A DNA stretch of 57,297 nucleotides from Planktothrix sp. PCC 11201 (lineage in GTDB: Bacteria; Cyanobacteriota; Cyanobacteriia; Cyanobacteriales; Microcoleaceae). Below are positions 28,498 through 38,189 of the stretch, piece after piece. Both the position numbers and the translations under genes were made by a program. Each line of letters opens with the position of its first letter. Position 1 is the first letter of the stretch. The notes beneath the pieces were generated by a model. That model saw nothing but the letters and a program-made list of their open reading frames with translations. It was not told the DNA's origin and ran no database searches. The stretch is taken from the NCBI RefSeq assembly GCF_900009135.1, contig NZ_LT797693.1, positions 221,443 to 278,739 on the forward strand, given 5' to 3'.

Positions 28498-28635
28498 ATC
28501 AGTTATCAGTCACCAGTCATCAATCATCAGTTATCAGTTTTTGGTTTTTGGTTTTTAGTTATCAGTTCTGTTCCCAGAGTTGATAACGATTAACTTTTCA
28601 CTGATCACTAATTACTGATAACTGATTACTGATTT
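28498..28635. repeat. ATCAGT repeat tract in the rpmC-rpsQ gap
   Basis: Units of ATCAGTTATCAGTCACCAG at 28498-28540 face inverted units ACTGATCACTAATTACTGAT at 28600-28633. TTTTTGG copies and GTTATCAG lie between them. The right half is the 3' coding end of rpmC. No gene lies inside the gap. Confidence 0.85.
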
Positions 28636-28825
28636 GGCGTTCCCGTTCCACCGTTTTTAATTGGGCTAAACGATGGCGCGTATGCTTGAACTCGTGGGGT
28701 TTTTCTAAACGCCCGGTTGCTTTGAGTAATCGCAGGTTAGCCAATTGTTTTTTGATGTCTAAGATTTGCTCAGACAGTTCTTCATCATTTAACTGTCTTG
28801 CTTCTTCGATTTTAGGAAAAGACAT
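28598..28825 (-). CDS. rpmC: ribosomal protein uL29 with repeat-derived C-terminus
   Basis: 75-aa protein at the polypeptide exit, near signal recognition particle and trigger factor docking. Residues 1-64 (MSFPKIEEARQLNDEEL through AQLKTVERERQ) are the canonical two-helix L29. The last 11 residues (ISNQLSVISDQ) and the stop are translated from ATCAGT repeat DNA at 28598-28633 and look like a recent extension. Gene order between rplP and rpsQ is normal. Confidence 0.95.
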   Translation of the reverse strand: MSFPKIEEARQLNDEELSEQILDIKKQLANLRLLKATGRLEKPHEFKHTRHRLAQLKTVERERQISNQLSVISDQ

Positions 28826-28883
28826 AACAGAGTCGGTGTGTGATTGACAGTTAGCCGTTAACGGTTAATGGTTAACAGCACCT

Positions 28884-29309
28884 TTATTGAGCTTCTTCGT
28901 CCACGGGGCGGGCAATAAATTTGGTTTTGATCGGTAATTTAAATGCCGCTAACCGCATTGCTTCTCGGGCAATTTCTTCGGTAACTCCGGCAATTTCAAA
29001 TAATACGCGACCGGGTTTAACCACAGCCACCCAATACTCAGGAGCACCTTTACCAGAACCCATCCGGGTTTCTGCGGCTCTCATGGTCACGGGTTTATCA
29101 GGGAAAATCCGAATCCAAATTTTTCCACCCCGACGAATATAGCGAGTCATGGCTCGACGGGCTGCTTCGATTTGGCGAGAGGTAATCCAACAGGGTTCTA
29201 AAGCTTGCAGTGCGAAATCACCGAAATTTAGATCATTACCGCGGGTCGCTTGACCTCTCATGCGGCCACGCTGTTGTTTGCGGAATTTTGTTCTTCTTGG
29301 ACTTAACAT
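28884..29309 (-). CDS. rplP: ribosomal protein uL16
   Basis: 141 aa, near the A-site tRNA elbow. [37 protein letters not shown] and [18 protein letters not shown] are diagnostic. It lies between rpsC and rpmC. The gap to rpmC carries TTAACGGTTAATGG-type repeats. Confidence 0.97.
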   Translation of the reverse strand: MLSPRRTKFRKQQRGRMRGQATRGNDLNFGDFALQALEPCWITSRQIEAARRAMTRYIRRGGKIWIRIFPDKPVTMRAAETRMGSGKGAPEYWVAVVKPGRVLFEIAGVTEEIAREAMRLAAFKLPIKTKFIARPVDEEAQ

Positions 29310-29320
29310 GATCGAATCCG

Positions 29321-29370
29321 ATAATCAGTAATAACGTATCCGCATTATCAGTTATCAGTAAATAGATAAC
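29321..29370. repeat. ATCAGT tract between rplP and rpsC
   Basis: It contains a 26-bp sequence starting ACGTATCCGCATTATCAG (29334-29359) that recurs exactly at 30541-30566, upstream of rplV. This shows that the repeat family spreads or is homogenised as longer units, not only as 6-mers. Confidence 0.8.
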
Positions 29371-29384
29371 AGACAACAATCCTT

Positions 29385-30113
29385 TTATCCTTCGTTAGAA
29401 CGGTCGTCATATTTTTGACGACGAGGTTGCCGATTCCGACGGGGTTGATTGGTCGGAGAATTCGCTAATTCCTCTTGTCCTGGGATAATTTCGCCCTTAA
29501 AGACCCAAACTTTAACGCCGAGAATGCCGTAAATAGTCAACGCTGTGCAGTAAGCGTAGTCAATATCAGCCCGTAGGGTATGTAAAGGTACTCTCCCTTC
29601 GCGAGTCCATTCAGTTCGAGCGATTTCTGCTCCGTTCAACCGACCGCTGACTTGAATTTTGATTCCTTCAATTCCGGCTTTCTGTGCCCGGGTAATGGCT
29701 TGACGCACGACTCGACGGAAGGAAACCCGTTTTTCCAGTTGTTGGGCGATATACTCGGCAATTAAGGTAGCATCCGCATCAACCTTGGCAACTTCCACCA
29801 CGTTGATCCGAATTTGGCGATTATTGCCGAGTTTTTTCTGGAGACCCAGACGCAGGGTTTCAATTCCTGCTCCCCCACGACCCACCACCACACCCGGTCT
29901 GGCGGTATGAATTTCTAAGTCAACTTGATCGGCTTTGCGTTCAATTCGGATTTTAGAAATTCCGGCATTACTCAATTCCTTGCGAACATACTCCCGAATC
30001 GTATGGTCTTCTTGTAACAGTTCAGGATACTGTTTGGAATCCGCAAACCAACGAGATCGATGTTCTTGGGTAATTCCTAACCGGAACCCAATAGGATTAA
30101 TTTTTTGTCCCAT
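29385..30113 (-). CDS. rpsC: ribosomal protein uS3
   Basis: 242 aa, part of the mRNA entry channel and helicase. [25 protein letters not shown], the KH motif [14 protein letters not shown] near 72 and [10 protein letters not shown] near 199 are conserved. The C-terminal tail (about 212-242) is Arg/Asn/Pro-rich. It lies between rplV and rplP. Confidence 0.97.
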   Translation of the reverse strand: MGQKINPIGFRLGITQEHRSRWFADSKQYPELLQEDHTIREYVRKELSNAGISKIRIERKADQVDLEIHTARPGVVVGRGGAGIETLRLGLQKKLGNNRQIRINVVEVAKVDADATLIAEYIAQQLEKRVSFRRVVRQAITRAQKAGIEGIKIQVSGRLNGAEIARTEWTREGRVPLHTLRADIDYAYCTALTIYGILGVKVWVFKGEIIPGQEELANSPTNQPRRNRQPRRQKYDDRSNEG

Positions 30114-30178
30114 GTTTCAATTCTTTTTTAGAAAAGAGTTAGAATGTCCCACTCGCACTTGCTGCTGATTGCAATTCC

Positions 30179-30535
30179 CTACTCCGTGGCTGGAGCGACG
30201 GCAACCACAATATGACAAGTCGGCTTTCTAATTTGGTAGGCACGACCCTGGGCGCGAGGTCTAAACCGTTTAATGGTTGGCCCTTGATCCGCGTAAGCCT
30301 GGGAAATCACTAAACTGGCTGGATCTAAACCAGAATTGTGTTCTGCGTTGGCAACCGCAGAGCGTAAAACTTTGAGAATTGGCTCACAAGACCGATAAGG
30401 CATGAATTCCAAAATAATCAAAGCTTCCCGGTAGGATCGTCCTCGAATCTGATCCAAGACTCGTCTGACTTTATGAGGTGACATCCGAATGTAACGAGCG
30501 ATCGCCTTCACCTCGGCGCTAGTATCTATAGCCAT
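30179..30535 (-). CDS. rplV: ribosomal protein uL22
   Basis: 118 aa, whose beta hairpin lines the exit tunnel at the macrolide-binding constriction. [21 protein letters not shown] and [20 protein letters not shown] are diagnostic. It is preceded by a 135-bp gap to rpsS that is rich in ATCAGT repeats. Confidence 0.97.
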   Translation of the reverse strand: MAIDTSAEVKAIARYIRMSPHKVRRVLDQIRGRSYREALIILEFMPYRSCEPILKVLRSAVANAEHNSGLDPASLVISQAYADQGPTIKRFRPRAQGRAYQIRKPTCHIVVAVAPATE

Positions 30536-30540
30536 AGTTC

Positions 30541-30676
30541 ACGTATCCGCATTATCAGTTATCAGTTATCAGTTCATCGGACGTGCTTCATAGCCAGCGA
30601 TGCCCGTGGGCTATTAGCGCGTCTTCATCAGTTATCAGTGAATAAAATATTTACTGTTTACTGTTTACTGTTAACG
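30541..30676. repeat. ATCAGT tract in the rpsS-rplV gap
   Basis: The left unit 30541-30575 shares 26 bp with 29334-29359. The right unit runs 30627-30676 with TTTACTGTTTACTG, up to the rpsS stop. The central 50 bp are a GC-richer, weakly palindromic segment. No gene is seen. Confidence 0.8.
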
Positions 30677-30949
30677 GCGGGCTTTTTTGTCACTTTTAGC
30701 GTGACCTCGGAAGGTACGAGTTGGAGCGAATTCTCCCAATTTGTGACCCACCATTTGTTCCGTCAGAAACACAGGAACGTGTTGTCTGCCGTTGTGGACG
30801 GCGATCGTATGACCCACCATTTGAGGAATAATCGTTGATGCTCTTGACCAGGTTTTAATTACCTGTTTTTCTCCTTTAGCATTGAGTTTTTCAACTTTGC
30901 TCAGAAGATGATCAGCCACAAAGGGGCCTTTTTTAAGTGAACGAGACAT
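30671..30949 (-). CDS. rpsS: ribosomal protein uS19
   Basis: 92 aa from the ATG at 30949 ([16 protein letters not shown]), the canonical start and length. The frame is open to 31024 but those codons lie in the spacer. [31 protein letters not shown] is the conserved core, a 30S head protein. It lies between rplB and rplV. Confidence 0.96.
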   Translation of the reverse strand: MSRSLKKGPFVADHLLSKVEKLNAKGEKQVIKTWSRASTIIPQMVGHTIAVHNGRQHVPVFLTEQMVGHKLGEFAPTRTFRGHAKSDKKARR

Positions 30950-31029
30950 AGTTAATTTATTAACCGTTAAGGTGTCAAGGTGTTGCAGTGTTGACTGTTG
31001 ACCGAATGAACCGTCAACGGCCAACCCGA

Positions 31030-31893
31030 TTAAGTTTGCCGTCCACCTTTACCCCGTTTCGAGGACTTCCGACGACGACGAACAATCAAAGCGGTACTGC
31101 GTTTTTTCTTGTTCCGAGTCTTCGCGCCTAGGGCGGGTTTACCCCAAGGAGTAACGGGGCCAGAACGACCGATAGGAGCGCGTCCTTCACCACCACCATG
31201 GGGGTGATCCACCGGGTTCATGACACTACCGCGAACTTCAGGACGACGACCTTTCCAGCGCTTACGACCGGCTTTCCCGATACTGATGTTCCGAGCATCA
31301 ATATTTCCCACCTGTCCAATGGTGGCGTAGGATTTAGCTGGGATTTTGCGTTGTTCGCCTGAAGGTAATTTCAGGGTCACATAGTCCCCTTCTTTCGCCA
31401 GGACTTGGGCTGTAGTACCTGCGGCTCGAACGATTTGTCCCCCTTTACCTGGAATCAATTCCACGTTATGCACGTCCGTCCCTAACGGAATTTTCGATAA
31501 GGGCAGGGCATTCCCGACTTCGATCGGAGCTTCTGGGCCAGAAACAATCATGGTTCCGACTTTGAGTCCTAACGGATGCAGGATGTAACGCTTTTCCCCA
31601 TCGGTGTAATACACCAGGGCAATTCGAGCATTGCGGTTGGGATCGTACTCAATCTCCGCGACTTTAGCGAGGATTTCGTGCTTATCGCGACGAAAATCAA
31701 CGATTCGATACAGCTTTTTGTGTCCGCCACCCCGATGACGGCAGGTAATCACGCCCCGGTTGTTTCTTCCCTTATCCCGGTGTTTGGAAGTGGTTAAAGA
31801 ACGTTCCGGTTCAGAACGGGTAATTTCTGCAAAATCAGAAACAGTATGTTGGCGAGTACCGGGAGTATAGGGTCGGTATGAACGAATTCCCAT
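31030..31893 (-). CDS. rplB: ribosomal protein uL2
   Basis: 287-aa primary 23S binder needed for subunit association and peptidyl-transferase assembly. [18 protein letters not shown] near 46 and [16 protein letters not shown] near 228 (with the conserved His) are diagnostic. The C-terminus is strongly basic. It follows rplW; the 121-bp gap has ATCAGT repeats. Confidence 0.97.
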   Translation of the reverse strand: MGIRSYRPYTPGTRQHTVSDFAEITRSEPERSLTTSKHRDKGRNNRGVITCRHRGGGHKKLYRIVDFRRDKHEILAKVAEIEYDPNRNARIALVYYTDGEKRYILHPLGLKVGTMIVSGPEAPIEVGNALPLSKIPLGTDVHNVELIPGKGGQIVRAAGTTAQVLAKEGDYVTLKLPSGEQRKIPAKSYATIGQVGNIDARNISIGKAGRKRWKGRRPEVRGSVMNPVDHPHGGGEGRAPIGRSGPVTPWGKPALGAKTRNKKKRSTALIVRRRRKSSKRGKGGRQT

Positions 31894-31908
31894 TATCTAA
31901 TCCTTACT

Positions 31909-32013
31909 AATCAGTAATCAGTAATCAGTTATCAGTTATCAGTCAAGAAAAAATGCAAGATTTAATGTTTAATTCTTACAATATTTACTGTTTACTGATG
32001 ACCAACAACTGAC
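31909..32013. repeat. ATCAGT tract between rplB and rplW
   Basis: ATCAGTAATCAGTAATCAGT units run 31909-31943. Inverted-sense units TTTACTGTTTACTGATGACC follow at about 31984-32003, just before the rplW stop. No gene is present. Confidence 0.8.
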
Positions 32014-32014
32014 T

Positions 32015-32320
32015 CTACACCCCAGGGAACAATACTTTCCGCAGAGGCTCCCCATCCTCTAGGGTAATAATTGCCCGTTTGTAACCTGTTTTAAAGCCCA
32101 CAAATTTACCGACCCGACGACGTTTACGAGGCGGAATATGGGTATTAACGGCTTTGACTTTCACGGGGAATAACAGTTCAATGGCTTGTTTGATCATCGG
32201 CTTAGTTGCGTGCCGATCAACATCAAAGGTGAACTGATTGATTTCCATTAACCTCGTGGCTTTTTCGGTCACAATCGGACGCTTCACCAAATCAATCAGA
32301 TCGCCGGGATCATGTTGCAT
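32015..32320 (-). CDS. rplW: ribosomal protein uL23
   Basis: 101 aa, docks trigger factor and SRP at the tunnel exit. [25 protein letters not shown] and the basic [23 protein letters not shown] loop are typical. Its start overlaps the end of rplD by 11 bp, with GGAGG upstream in rplD, implying coupling. Confidence 0.97.
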   Translation of the reverse strand: MQHDPGDLIDLVKRPIVTEKATRLMEINQFTFDVDRHATKPMIKQAIELLFPVKVKAVNTHIPPRKRRRVGKFVGFKTGYKRAIITLEDGEPLRKVLFPGV

Positions 32321-32948
32321 CTCCGTAAACCTCCTGAATTTTGGCTAGGGCAGCAGCGGTTGTTACAATTCTGTCAGCAGCTAGGACGTCATAAACGTTT
32401 AAGCTATCGGACAAGCACATTCTCAATCTGGGAATGTTACGACCGGACAGATAAATATTCGGTTGTTTCTCTGACAGTACCAAGAGGACTTTTGAGTCGG
32501 GTTCAATGCCCCAACGGGTCATCGCCGATACTAGGTCTTTGGTTTTCGGCCGAGAAAACTGATCCGCAAAGTCTTCCACCACAATCAGATCCTCAGCCCG
32601 GCTTTGAAAGGCGGTGCGTAGGGCTAACTGTCTTTCTTTGCGATTCATCTTCTGGGAATAGTCTCTGGGTTTGGGCCCAAAGATCACCCCGCCCCCTCGC
32701 CATAGGGGAGAACGAATAGAACCGGCTCTAGCACGACCCGTGCCTTTTTGACGCCAGGGTTTACGACCGCCCCCCCGAACTTCCGCCCGGGTTTTGGTGC
32801 AGGCTGTGCCTTGACGAGCATTGGCTAGTTGCCGGACTACGGCTCTATGAACAATATGACTGGCATTTTCGGGAGATGCGACTTTCAGATCAAGGGTCGC
32901 TTCTCCAACGCTTTCACCCTGCCAATTTCGGACTACACAATCAACCAT
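32310..32948 (-). CDS. rplD: ribosomal protein uL4
   Basis: 212 aa. The long tunnel-lining loop [20 protein letters not shown] near 62-81 and the C-terminal [18 protein letters not shown] are diagnostic. In E. coli L4 also represses its own operon; whether this happens here is unknown. GGAG precedes the ATG at 32948. It overlaps rplW. Confidence 0.97.
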   Translation of the reverse strand: MVDCVVRNWQGESVGEATLDLKVASPENASHIVHRAVVRQLANARQGTACTKTRAEVRGGGRKPWRQKGTGRARAGSIRSPLWRGGGVIFGPKPRDYSQKMNRKERQLALRTAFQSRAEDLIVVEDFADQFSRPKTKDLVSAMTRWGIEPDSKVLLVLSEKQPNIYLSGRNIPRLRMCLSDSLNVYDVLAADRIVTTAAALAKIQEVYGDAT

Positions 32949-32962
32949 AGTTATCTCCTTGA

Positions 32963-33652
32963 CTACTTACCACCGACGATATTAGCGGGGGCGATGCTCA
33001 ACAAACCACCGGGCTTGCCAGGAACCGCTCCTTTGACTAACAGGAGGTTACGTTCAGGATCGATACGCACAACGATTAATTTGCGTGTGGTCACTTGGCT
33101 GGCTCCATACTGTCCGGCCATGCGTTTTCCAGGATAAACACGGCCAGGAGTGGTTCCTGGGCCGATCGAACCGGGTTGACGATGGTTTTTAGAACCGTGG
33201 GCCATGGGGCCCCGTTTGAAGTTATGCCGTTTTTGATAACCGGAGAAGCCACGACCCATACTGGTTCCACTGACATCCACCAGTTGTCCCGGGGTGAAAA
33301 TATCAGCTTTGAGTTGTTGGCCTAATTCAAAAGATTCGGGTTCGCTCACCCGGTATTCTTTCAGGTGACGTACACAGGTGCCGCCGGATTTGGCTAAATG
33401 TCCTTGTTCCGCATTGCTGAGATACTTATTGACCTCTTTGTCGGGAGTTTTTTTTGTATTAAGCTTGCGTTTGTTATCAGGAACTTCACCGTATCCCAGT
33501 TGGATAGCTGTGTAGCCGTCGGTTTGTTTGGTCTTAATCTGGGTCACAATGCAAGGCCCGGCTTGAATGACGGTGACAGGAATTGCTTTCCCGCTTTCCA
33601 CTTCAAAGATTTGGGTCATGCCAACCTTTGTGCCGAGGATACCTACAGACAC
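32963..33652 (-). CDS. rplC: ribosomal protein uL3
   Basis: 229 aa, first gene of the superoperon. [14 protein letters not shown] and [21 protein letters not shown] (near 135) are diagnostic of L3, which lies close to the peptidyl-transferase centre. The start is GTG at 33652, with GAGAGG about 10 nt upstream. rpsJ (S10) does not precede it; in cyanobacteria rpsJ sits with tufA elsewhere. Confidence 0.96.
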   Translation of the reverse strand: MSVGILGTKVGMTQIFEVESGKAIPVTVIQAGPCIVTQIKTKQTDGYTAIQLGYGEVPDNKRKLNTKKTPDKEVNKYLSNAEQGHLAKSGGTCVRHLKEYRVSEPESFELGQQLKADIFTPGQLVDVSGTSMGRGFSGYQKRHNFKRGPMAHGSKNHRQPGSIGPGTTPGRVYPGKRMAGQYGASQVTTRKLIVVRIDPERNLLLVKGAVPGKPGGLLSIAPANIVGGK

Positions 33653-34268
33653 TTAAACTAGCCTCTCTTTTCTAAGTATTACAATAAAATTCGGATCGAC
33701 TTTAAGGAAGAATCCGCTTGTAACAGATGAACAAGACATTTGCTAAAATGGCTTGTAGATGTTTAAACACACCAAAACCCTATCCCACCGTTTAAGGGGG
33801 ATAAACCCTGGAGAGTTTAGAACAGTTTCAGGCTATTAACAAGTTCTAAGCTGTTGGCAAATTGAGGATTGCCCTCAATACTGCACTTATGTCGCCCGGA
33901 CTTGAGCAGCAAGCTACTCAGTATCCTTTGCTGATATATCTCAAACCCCTTGCAGATTCCTTGGCTCGCGCCGAATTCGTTTAGAATTTAAGACTCAGTC
34001 GGTTGCTGTTTCCTTACGGATTCGGCTTAACTGCTCTACTCCTAATCACTAACTTCTTTGGGGTGAACACCGTTAACGTTATGTCCTCACAGCCTCTGAA
34101 ATTTAGTATTTTAGAAGCTCACAGTATTTGACCGATTAGCGACAATTTTTAATTGTAGGGTAATTTTAACAAACTGTCAATAACCAATACGGATTCTGAT
34201 CGCAATTGTGTCAAAATATCTCAAGCGAAGATTCAGCAAGATGCAGTTAAGAGGTTAATCACTAAGTT
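33653..34268. promoter_or_regulatory. divergent rplC/ndhN control region
   Basis: This 616-bp region between divergent genes must hold the superoperon promoter and leader and the ndhN promoter. A perfect hairpin, ATTGAGG-ATTGC-CCTCAAT, lies at 33861-33879. A TAATAC box lies close to rplC on the minus strand (near 33676-33681). I see no ORF, tRNA or known riboswitch. Promoter assignments are guesses. Confidence 0.45.
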
Positions 34269-34745
34269 ATGGCATTGATTACAACAGGAAGCAAGCTGAT
34301 TAGAGATTTAGAAACATACAAGGCTTTAGGAATGTATGTTCCCCTCGAAGGTGGGTTTGAAGGACGGTATCGTCGTCGGTTACGCGCCCATGGATATACG
34401 ACCTATAGCCTAACCGCCAGGGGTTTAGGAGATTTAGCGGCTTATTTAACCGGGGTGCATGGGGTTCGTCCTGCCCATTTAGGGAAAAAAAGTAGTGGGA
34501 ATGAAGCGGCTGTTGGGGATGTTTATTATATCCCCCCGATTTTAAATACCCAGTTAGAGCAACTGCCACCTAAATCGAAAGGTTTAGTCCTGTGGATGAT
34601 TGAAGGTCATATTTTGTCGAGTCAAGAGATTACGTTTCTGACTCAGTTACCCCAACAAGAACCCCGGGTCAAGTTGGTGGTAGAAATGGGTGGAGCGCGG
34701 GCGGTGCAGTGGACGCCGCTCAAGGATGTAAATGTTGCGGCTTGA
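34269..34745 (+). CDS. ndhN: NAD(P)H-quinone oxidoreductase subunit N
   Basis: 158-aa peripheral subunit of cyanobacterial/plastid NDH-1, located in the ferredoxin-binding oxygenic-specific domain of the thylakoid complex. MALITTGSKLIRDLETYKALGMYVPLEGGFEGRYRRRLRAHGY is the highly conserved start, and the gene is the normal length. It is monocistronic with a strong terminator. Confidence 0.97.
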   Translation: MALITTGSKLIRDLETYKALGMYVPLEGGFEGRYRRRLRAHGYTTYSLTARGLGDLAAYLTGVHGVRPAHLGKKSSGNEAAVGDVYYIPPILNTQLEQLPPKSKGLVLWMIEGHILSSQEITFLTQLPQQEPRVKLVVEMGGARAVQWTPLKDVNVAA

Positions 34746-34779
34746 ACACTGTGATTAATTTTGGGGTTGATTTTAAGCT

Positions 34780-34812
34780 AAATAAGTTGGGTGAACACCC
34801 AACTTATTTTTC
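34780..34812 (+). terminator. intrinsic terminator of ndhN
   Basis: A perfect 14-bp stem, AAATAAGTTGGGTG (34780-34793), pairs with CACCCAACTTATTT (34796-34809) across an AA turn, followed by TTTCT. It lies 35 bp after the ndhN stop. The A-rich 5' side could let it work in both directions. Confidence 0.9.
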
Positions 34813-35043
34813 TAACAAAAACACCGTGATTAATCAATAAATATATTTAGGATTAAAATATTTATTAAATTTTTCTCCATCATGAACAATGGCAAAATCT
34901 TTAAGGAAATATATTGAAAACCAAAATCATCCTCAACCCAGTAGTCCCTAACCGCAATTCATCTCACACTGCCCTATCGGGTCAGACGTGAGGCTTCGGC
35001 GCGAAGATGCTAAAACGCCTATTCTTGTGTCACCATAGAAAGT

Positions 35044-36309
35044 GTGAACACTTATAATTCCCCTTTAACAGCTTTACAACGGGGTAACTGGTTCAAACTC
35101 ATTTGCGGGGCCAGTTATCAACATTTGCCTGCCATCCGAAATTTAACCTTAGCCTACACCTTAGCTGGGGCCGACTGTATCGATGTGGCGGCTGACCCGG
35201 CGGTGATTACAGTAGCTCAGGAGGCTTTAAACCGGGCTGAATTTTTGGGTGTACAGGCTCAAAACCTGGGATTTGGCTATCGCTATCGCCCATGGTTAAT
35301 GGTCAGCTTGAATGATGGTGAAGACCCGCATTTTCGGAAGGCACAGTTTGAGGCTACCGCTTGTCCTGAAAGTTGTTGGCGACCTTGTGAAACGGTTTGT
35401 CCTACGGGAGCGATCGCATTTTCCCCCCTAAAATCCGGTGTCATCGATGAACTGTGTTATGGCTGCGGACGCTGTATTTCCATCTGTCCAGTGGATTTGA
35501 TTGATGCTCGGTCTTATGTTTTTCGCCCAGATGAAATTGCACCCCTGGTATTACAAACCGGGATAGATGCCTTAGAAATTCATACTCAAGTGGGACGGGA
35601 AAAAGATTTTCAACGACTCTGGAATAGTATCCAACCCTATTTAGAAAAACTCAAACTGGTAGCAATTAGCTGCCCGGATGGGGAGGGGGTCGTGAACTAT
35701 CTGAAAACCTTATCTGAAATGATCCTACCCCTGAATTGTCCCTTAATCTGGCAAACCGATGGCCGACCGATGAGTGGCGATATTGGGGCGGGGACAACCT
35801 GGGCGAGTGTGAAGTTGTGCCAAAAAATTTTGGCGGCGAATTTACCTGGATATGTACAGCTTGCGGGTGGCACAAACGATTATACTGTAGCCAAGCTCAA
35901 ATCCCTTGGGCTTTTACCGTCAACAGTTATCGATGATCCTGTGCTTAACTCCGTTTTTCCAAATCCTGATCAACAAACTCAGACCATCGGTGGAAAACAG
36001 TTACGGTCAGTTAATTCTGGTCATCAGGTGGCGGGTGTTGCCTATGGTAGCTATGCCCGTGTCCTGTTGTCACCCCTTTTAGAACAGTTAGAATCCCGAT
36101 CCACGACCGAACCTCAAAGGGGTACTTTTCATCGGCAGGACACCCAAACCCAAAGACTTCAGCCTTTAAGTCAGGACAAGCCATTTCCCCCAGTAGAGAT
36201 GCAACATTCTGTGTCTGTACTGGAAGCTCACCCTGAGTTGCTGTGGCAAGCGGTTGGTAAAGCCTCAACCCTTGTCTCCCAAATTAAATCAGTTATCAGT
36301 GATCAGTAA
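35044..36309 (+). CDS. ldpA: LdpA, light-dependent period iron-sulfur protein
   Basis: Redox-sensing Fe-S protein that in Synechococcus adjusts circadian period to light by acting on KaiA/CikA. Two Cys clusters are visible: Cys107, 111, 115, 119 (CPESCWRPCETVCP) and Cys138, 141, 144, 148 (CYGCGRCISICP). The start is GTG at 35044, giving 421 aa. The C-terminal stretch beyond about 330 is low-conservation. The last residues (IKSVISDQ) are read from ATCAGT repeat DNA. The gene runs into the repeat preceding the Ycf45-type ATPase gene. Confidence 0.93.
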   Translation: MNTYNSPLTALQRGNWFKLICGASYQHLPAIRNLTLAYTLAGADCIDVAADPAVITVAQEALNRAEFLGVQAQNLGFGYRYRPWLMVSLNDGEDPHFRKAQFEATACPESCWRPCETVCPTGAIAFSPLKSGVIDELCYGCGRCISICPVDLIDARSYVFRPDEIAPLVLQTGIDALEIHTQVGREKDFQRLWNSIQPYLEKLKLVAISCPDGEGVVNYLKTLSEMILPLNCPLIWQTDGRPMSGDIGAGTTWASVKLCQKILAANLPGYVQLAGGTNDYTVAKLKSLGLLPSTVIDDPVLNSVFPNPDQQTQTIGGKQLRSVNSGHQVAGVAYGSYARVLLSPLLEQLESRSTTEPQRGTFHRQDTQTQRLQPLSQDKPFPPVEMQHSVSVLEAHPELLWQAVGKASTLVSQIKSVISDQ

Positions 36310-36422
36310 TCAGTTATCAGTGAATACGATCACAAGTTTTGCTGATAAAAAGACTCATATATAACCACCAAAATATGACTGATTCATCACTGATAACTGA
36401 TAACTGTTTACTGATAACTGAT
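36288..36422. repeat. imperfect 36-bp inverted repeat of ATCAGT units before the R3H-ATPase start
   Basis: The arms are 36288-36323 (ATCAGTTATCAGTGATCAG...) and 36387-36422. The second arm is the complement of the first at about 33 of 36 positions, with a 63-bp interior. The left arm encodes the LdpA C-terminus. The right arm ends 6 nt before the ATG at 36429. Confidence 0.88.
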
Positions 36423-36428
36423 AAGAGT

Positions 36429-38168
36429 ATGCAAATTACAGACGACCTGAACAAATTACTCTCCATTGTTCCTGATGAGATTCGGCAGAATTTGCAACGG
36501 CATCCACAACGCGACAGTCTGATTGAGATCGTGATGGATTTGGGACGTCTTCCAGAGGCTCGTTTTCCGTCCAAAGCAGAATATCTCTCGGCTATACCTG
36601 TCTCCTTGGACGATCTGGAACATTGTATTGTGCAGATTGGGGAATTTAGCGGGGATAACCGGGCAGGGATTGAGCAAACCTTACATCGAATTAGTGCGAT
36701 TCGCAACCGGACGGGAAAGGTGATTGGTTTAACCTGTCGGGTGGGTCGAGCCGTCTTTGGCAAGATTGGCATGATCCGAGATTTGGTGGAAACGGGTCAA
36801 TCTATTCTCTTGCTCGGTCGTCCAGGGGTGGGAAAAACCACAGCATTGCGAGAAATTACTCGTGTGTTAGCAGATGAACTGGAAAAACGAGTAGTTATTA
36901 TTGATACCTCTAACGAAATTGCTGGAGATGGAGATATTCCCCATCCAGCTATTGGGCGGGCGCGTCGGATGCAGGTGGCTCGTCCTGAACTGCAACATCA
37001 AGTCATGATTGAGGCGGTGGAGAACCATATGCCGGAGGTGATCGTGATTGATGAAATTGGGACAGAACTAGAGGCTTTAGCGGCGCGAACCATCGCCGAA
37101 CGTGGGGTACAGTTGATTGGTACGGCCCACGGAAACCGGATTGAGAATTTAATGAAAAACCCCACCCTTGCCGATTTGATTGGAGGAATTCAAGCGGTGA
37201 CCCTAGGGGATGAGGAGGCTCGACGTCGGGGTTCCCAAAAGACGGTCTTGGAACGCAAAGCCCCTCCGACCTTTGATGTAGCGGTGGAAATGTTGGAACA
37301 GCAACGGTGGGTGGTGCATGAATCCGTGGCGACTACGATTGATCATCTGTTACGCGGAATGCAGCCGATCTTGCAGGTCAGAACTATGAATGATCAGGGT
37401 GAAGTCGAAATTTTTGAAGAACGATATACTCCCGTCAACCCCATTCCCAGCCCCGGACGCTCAACGATGAAATCCCGGGAACCTGTGGCTACAATGCCTG
37501 GTGTTCGAGGGTTGCGAGGTTCAGGGAAAATGATGCCTTTGCCTGTAGAAAACCCGGCATCGGAATCTCAATATTTTGAACAACTCCTGGAACAGTCTTT
37601 TTCTGGGGTGATTCCTTTACATCCTGATGAAGAATTCACCTTCATTAATAAATTAGGGGAGGGTTCACCGTTAAATATTTATCCCTATGGGGTTCCTCGT
37701 CATCAAATTGAACAAGTCATCCAAATGTTGTCTTTACCGGTGATTTTGACTAAGGATATTGATAGTGCGGATGTGGTGTTGGCGTTGCGATCGCATATTA
37801 GAAATCAATCCAAAATCCGCCATGTTGCTAAAACTCGCCAAGTTCCGATTCATACGATAAAATCACCGAACAACCATCAAATTGCCCGAGCCCTGCGACG
37901 TCTGTTACAAATGGAAGATCCCAGTACCCCAGAAATTGCGGATTTGAATTTGTTTGCGGCGAGTGGTTCTTCCGATGAAATTGAAGCCTTAGAAGAAGCC
38001 CGTTTGGCGGTGGAACAAATTGTGATTCCCAAAGGACAACCGGTAGAATTACTGCCTCGGTCTCCCCAAGTCAGAAAAATGCAGCATGAATTGGTGGAAC
38101 ATTATCGGTTGAAATCTAATAGTTTTGGGGAGGAACCCAACCGTCGTTTAAGAATTTATCCAGCCTAA
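36429..38168 (+). CDS. ycf45: AAA ATPase with C-terminal R3H domain (Ycf45 family)
   Basis: 579 aa from the ATG at 36429 (MQITDDLNKLL); upstream in-frame codons to 36339 are ATCAGT repeat translation, so I reject that start. Walker A is GRPGVGKTTAL near residue 138 and Walker B VIVIDEIGTE near 205. An R3H-like single-stranded nucleic-acid-binding end (VEHYRLKSNSFGEEPNRRLRIYP) lies at about 557-578. The family includes plastid Ycf45 and resembles SpoIIIAA-type ATPases; its cellular role is unclear. Confidence 0.9.
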   Translation: MQITDDLNKLLSIVPDEIRQNLQRHPQRDSLIEIVMDLGRLPEARFPSKAEYLSAIPVSLDDLEHCIVQIGEFSGDNRAGIEQTLHRISAIRNRTGKVIGLTCRVGRAVFGKIGMIRDLVETGQSILLLGRPGVGKTTALREITRVLADELEKRVVIIDTSNEIAGDGDIPHPAIGRARRMQVARPELQHQVMIEAVENHMPEVIVIDEIGTELEALAARTIAERGVQLIGTAHGNRIENLMKNPTLADLIGGIQAVTLGDEEARRRGSQKTVLERKAPPTFDVAVEMLEQQRWVVHESVATTIDHLLRGMQPILQVRTMNDQGEVEIFEERYTPVNPIPSPGRSTMKSREPVATMPGVRGLRGSGKMMPLPVENPASESQYFEQLLEQSFSGVIPLHPDEEFTFINKLGEGSPLNIYPYGVPRHQIEQVIQMLSLPVILTKDIDSADVVLALRSHIRNQSKIRHVAKTRQVPIHTIKSPNNHQIARALRRLLQMEDPSTPEIADLNLFAASGSSDEIEALEEARLAVEQIVIPKGQPVELLPRSPQVRKMQHELVEHYRLKSNSFGEEPNRRLRIYPA

Positions 38169-38189
38169 GTCAGTAATCAGTCATCAGTT

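Noticed and set aside
32312-32719. 135-codon plus-strand ORF
   Set aside because: Antisense shadow of rplD, with no recognisable domain.
33653-34268. Hidden tRNA or rpsJ upstream of rplC
   Set aside because: No tRNA consensus boxes and no S10-like frame on either strand.
36339-36428. 30-residue N-terminal extension of the R3H ATPase
   Set aside because: It translates spacer and repeat DNA (SLITDNCLLITDK) and has no family counterpart.
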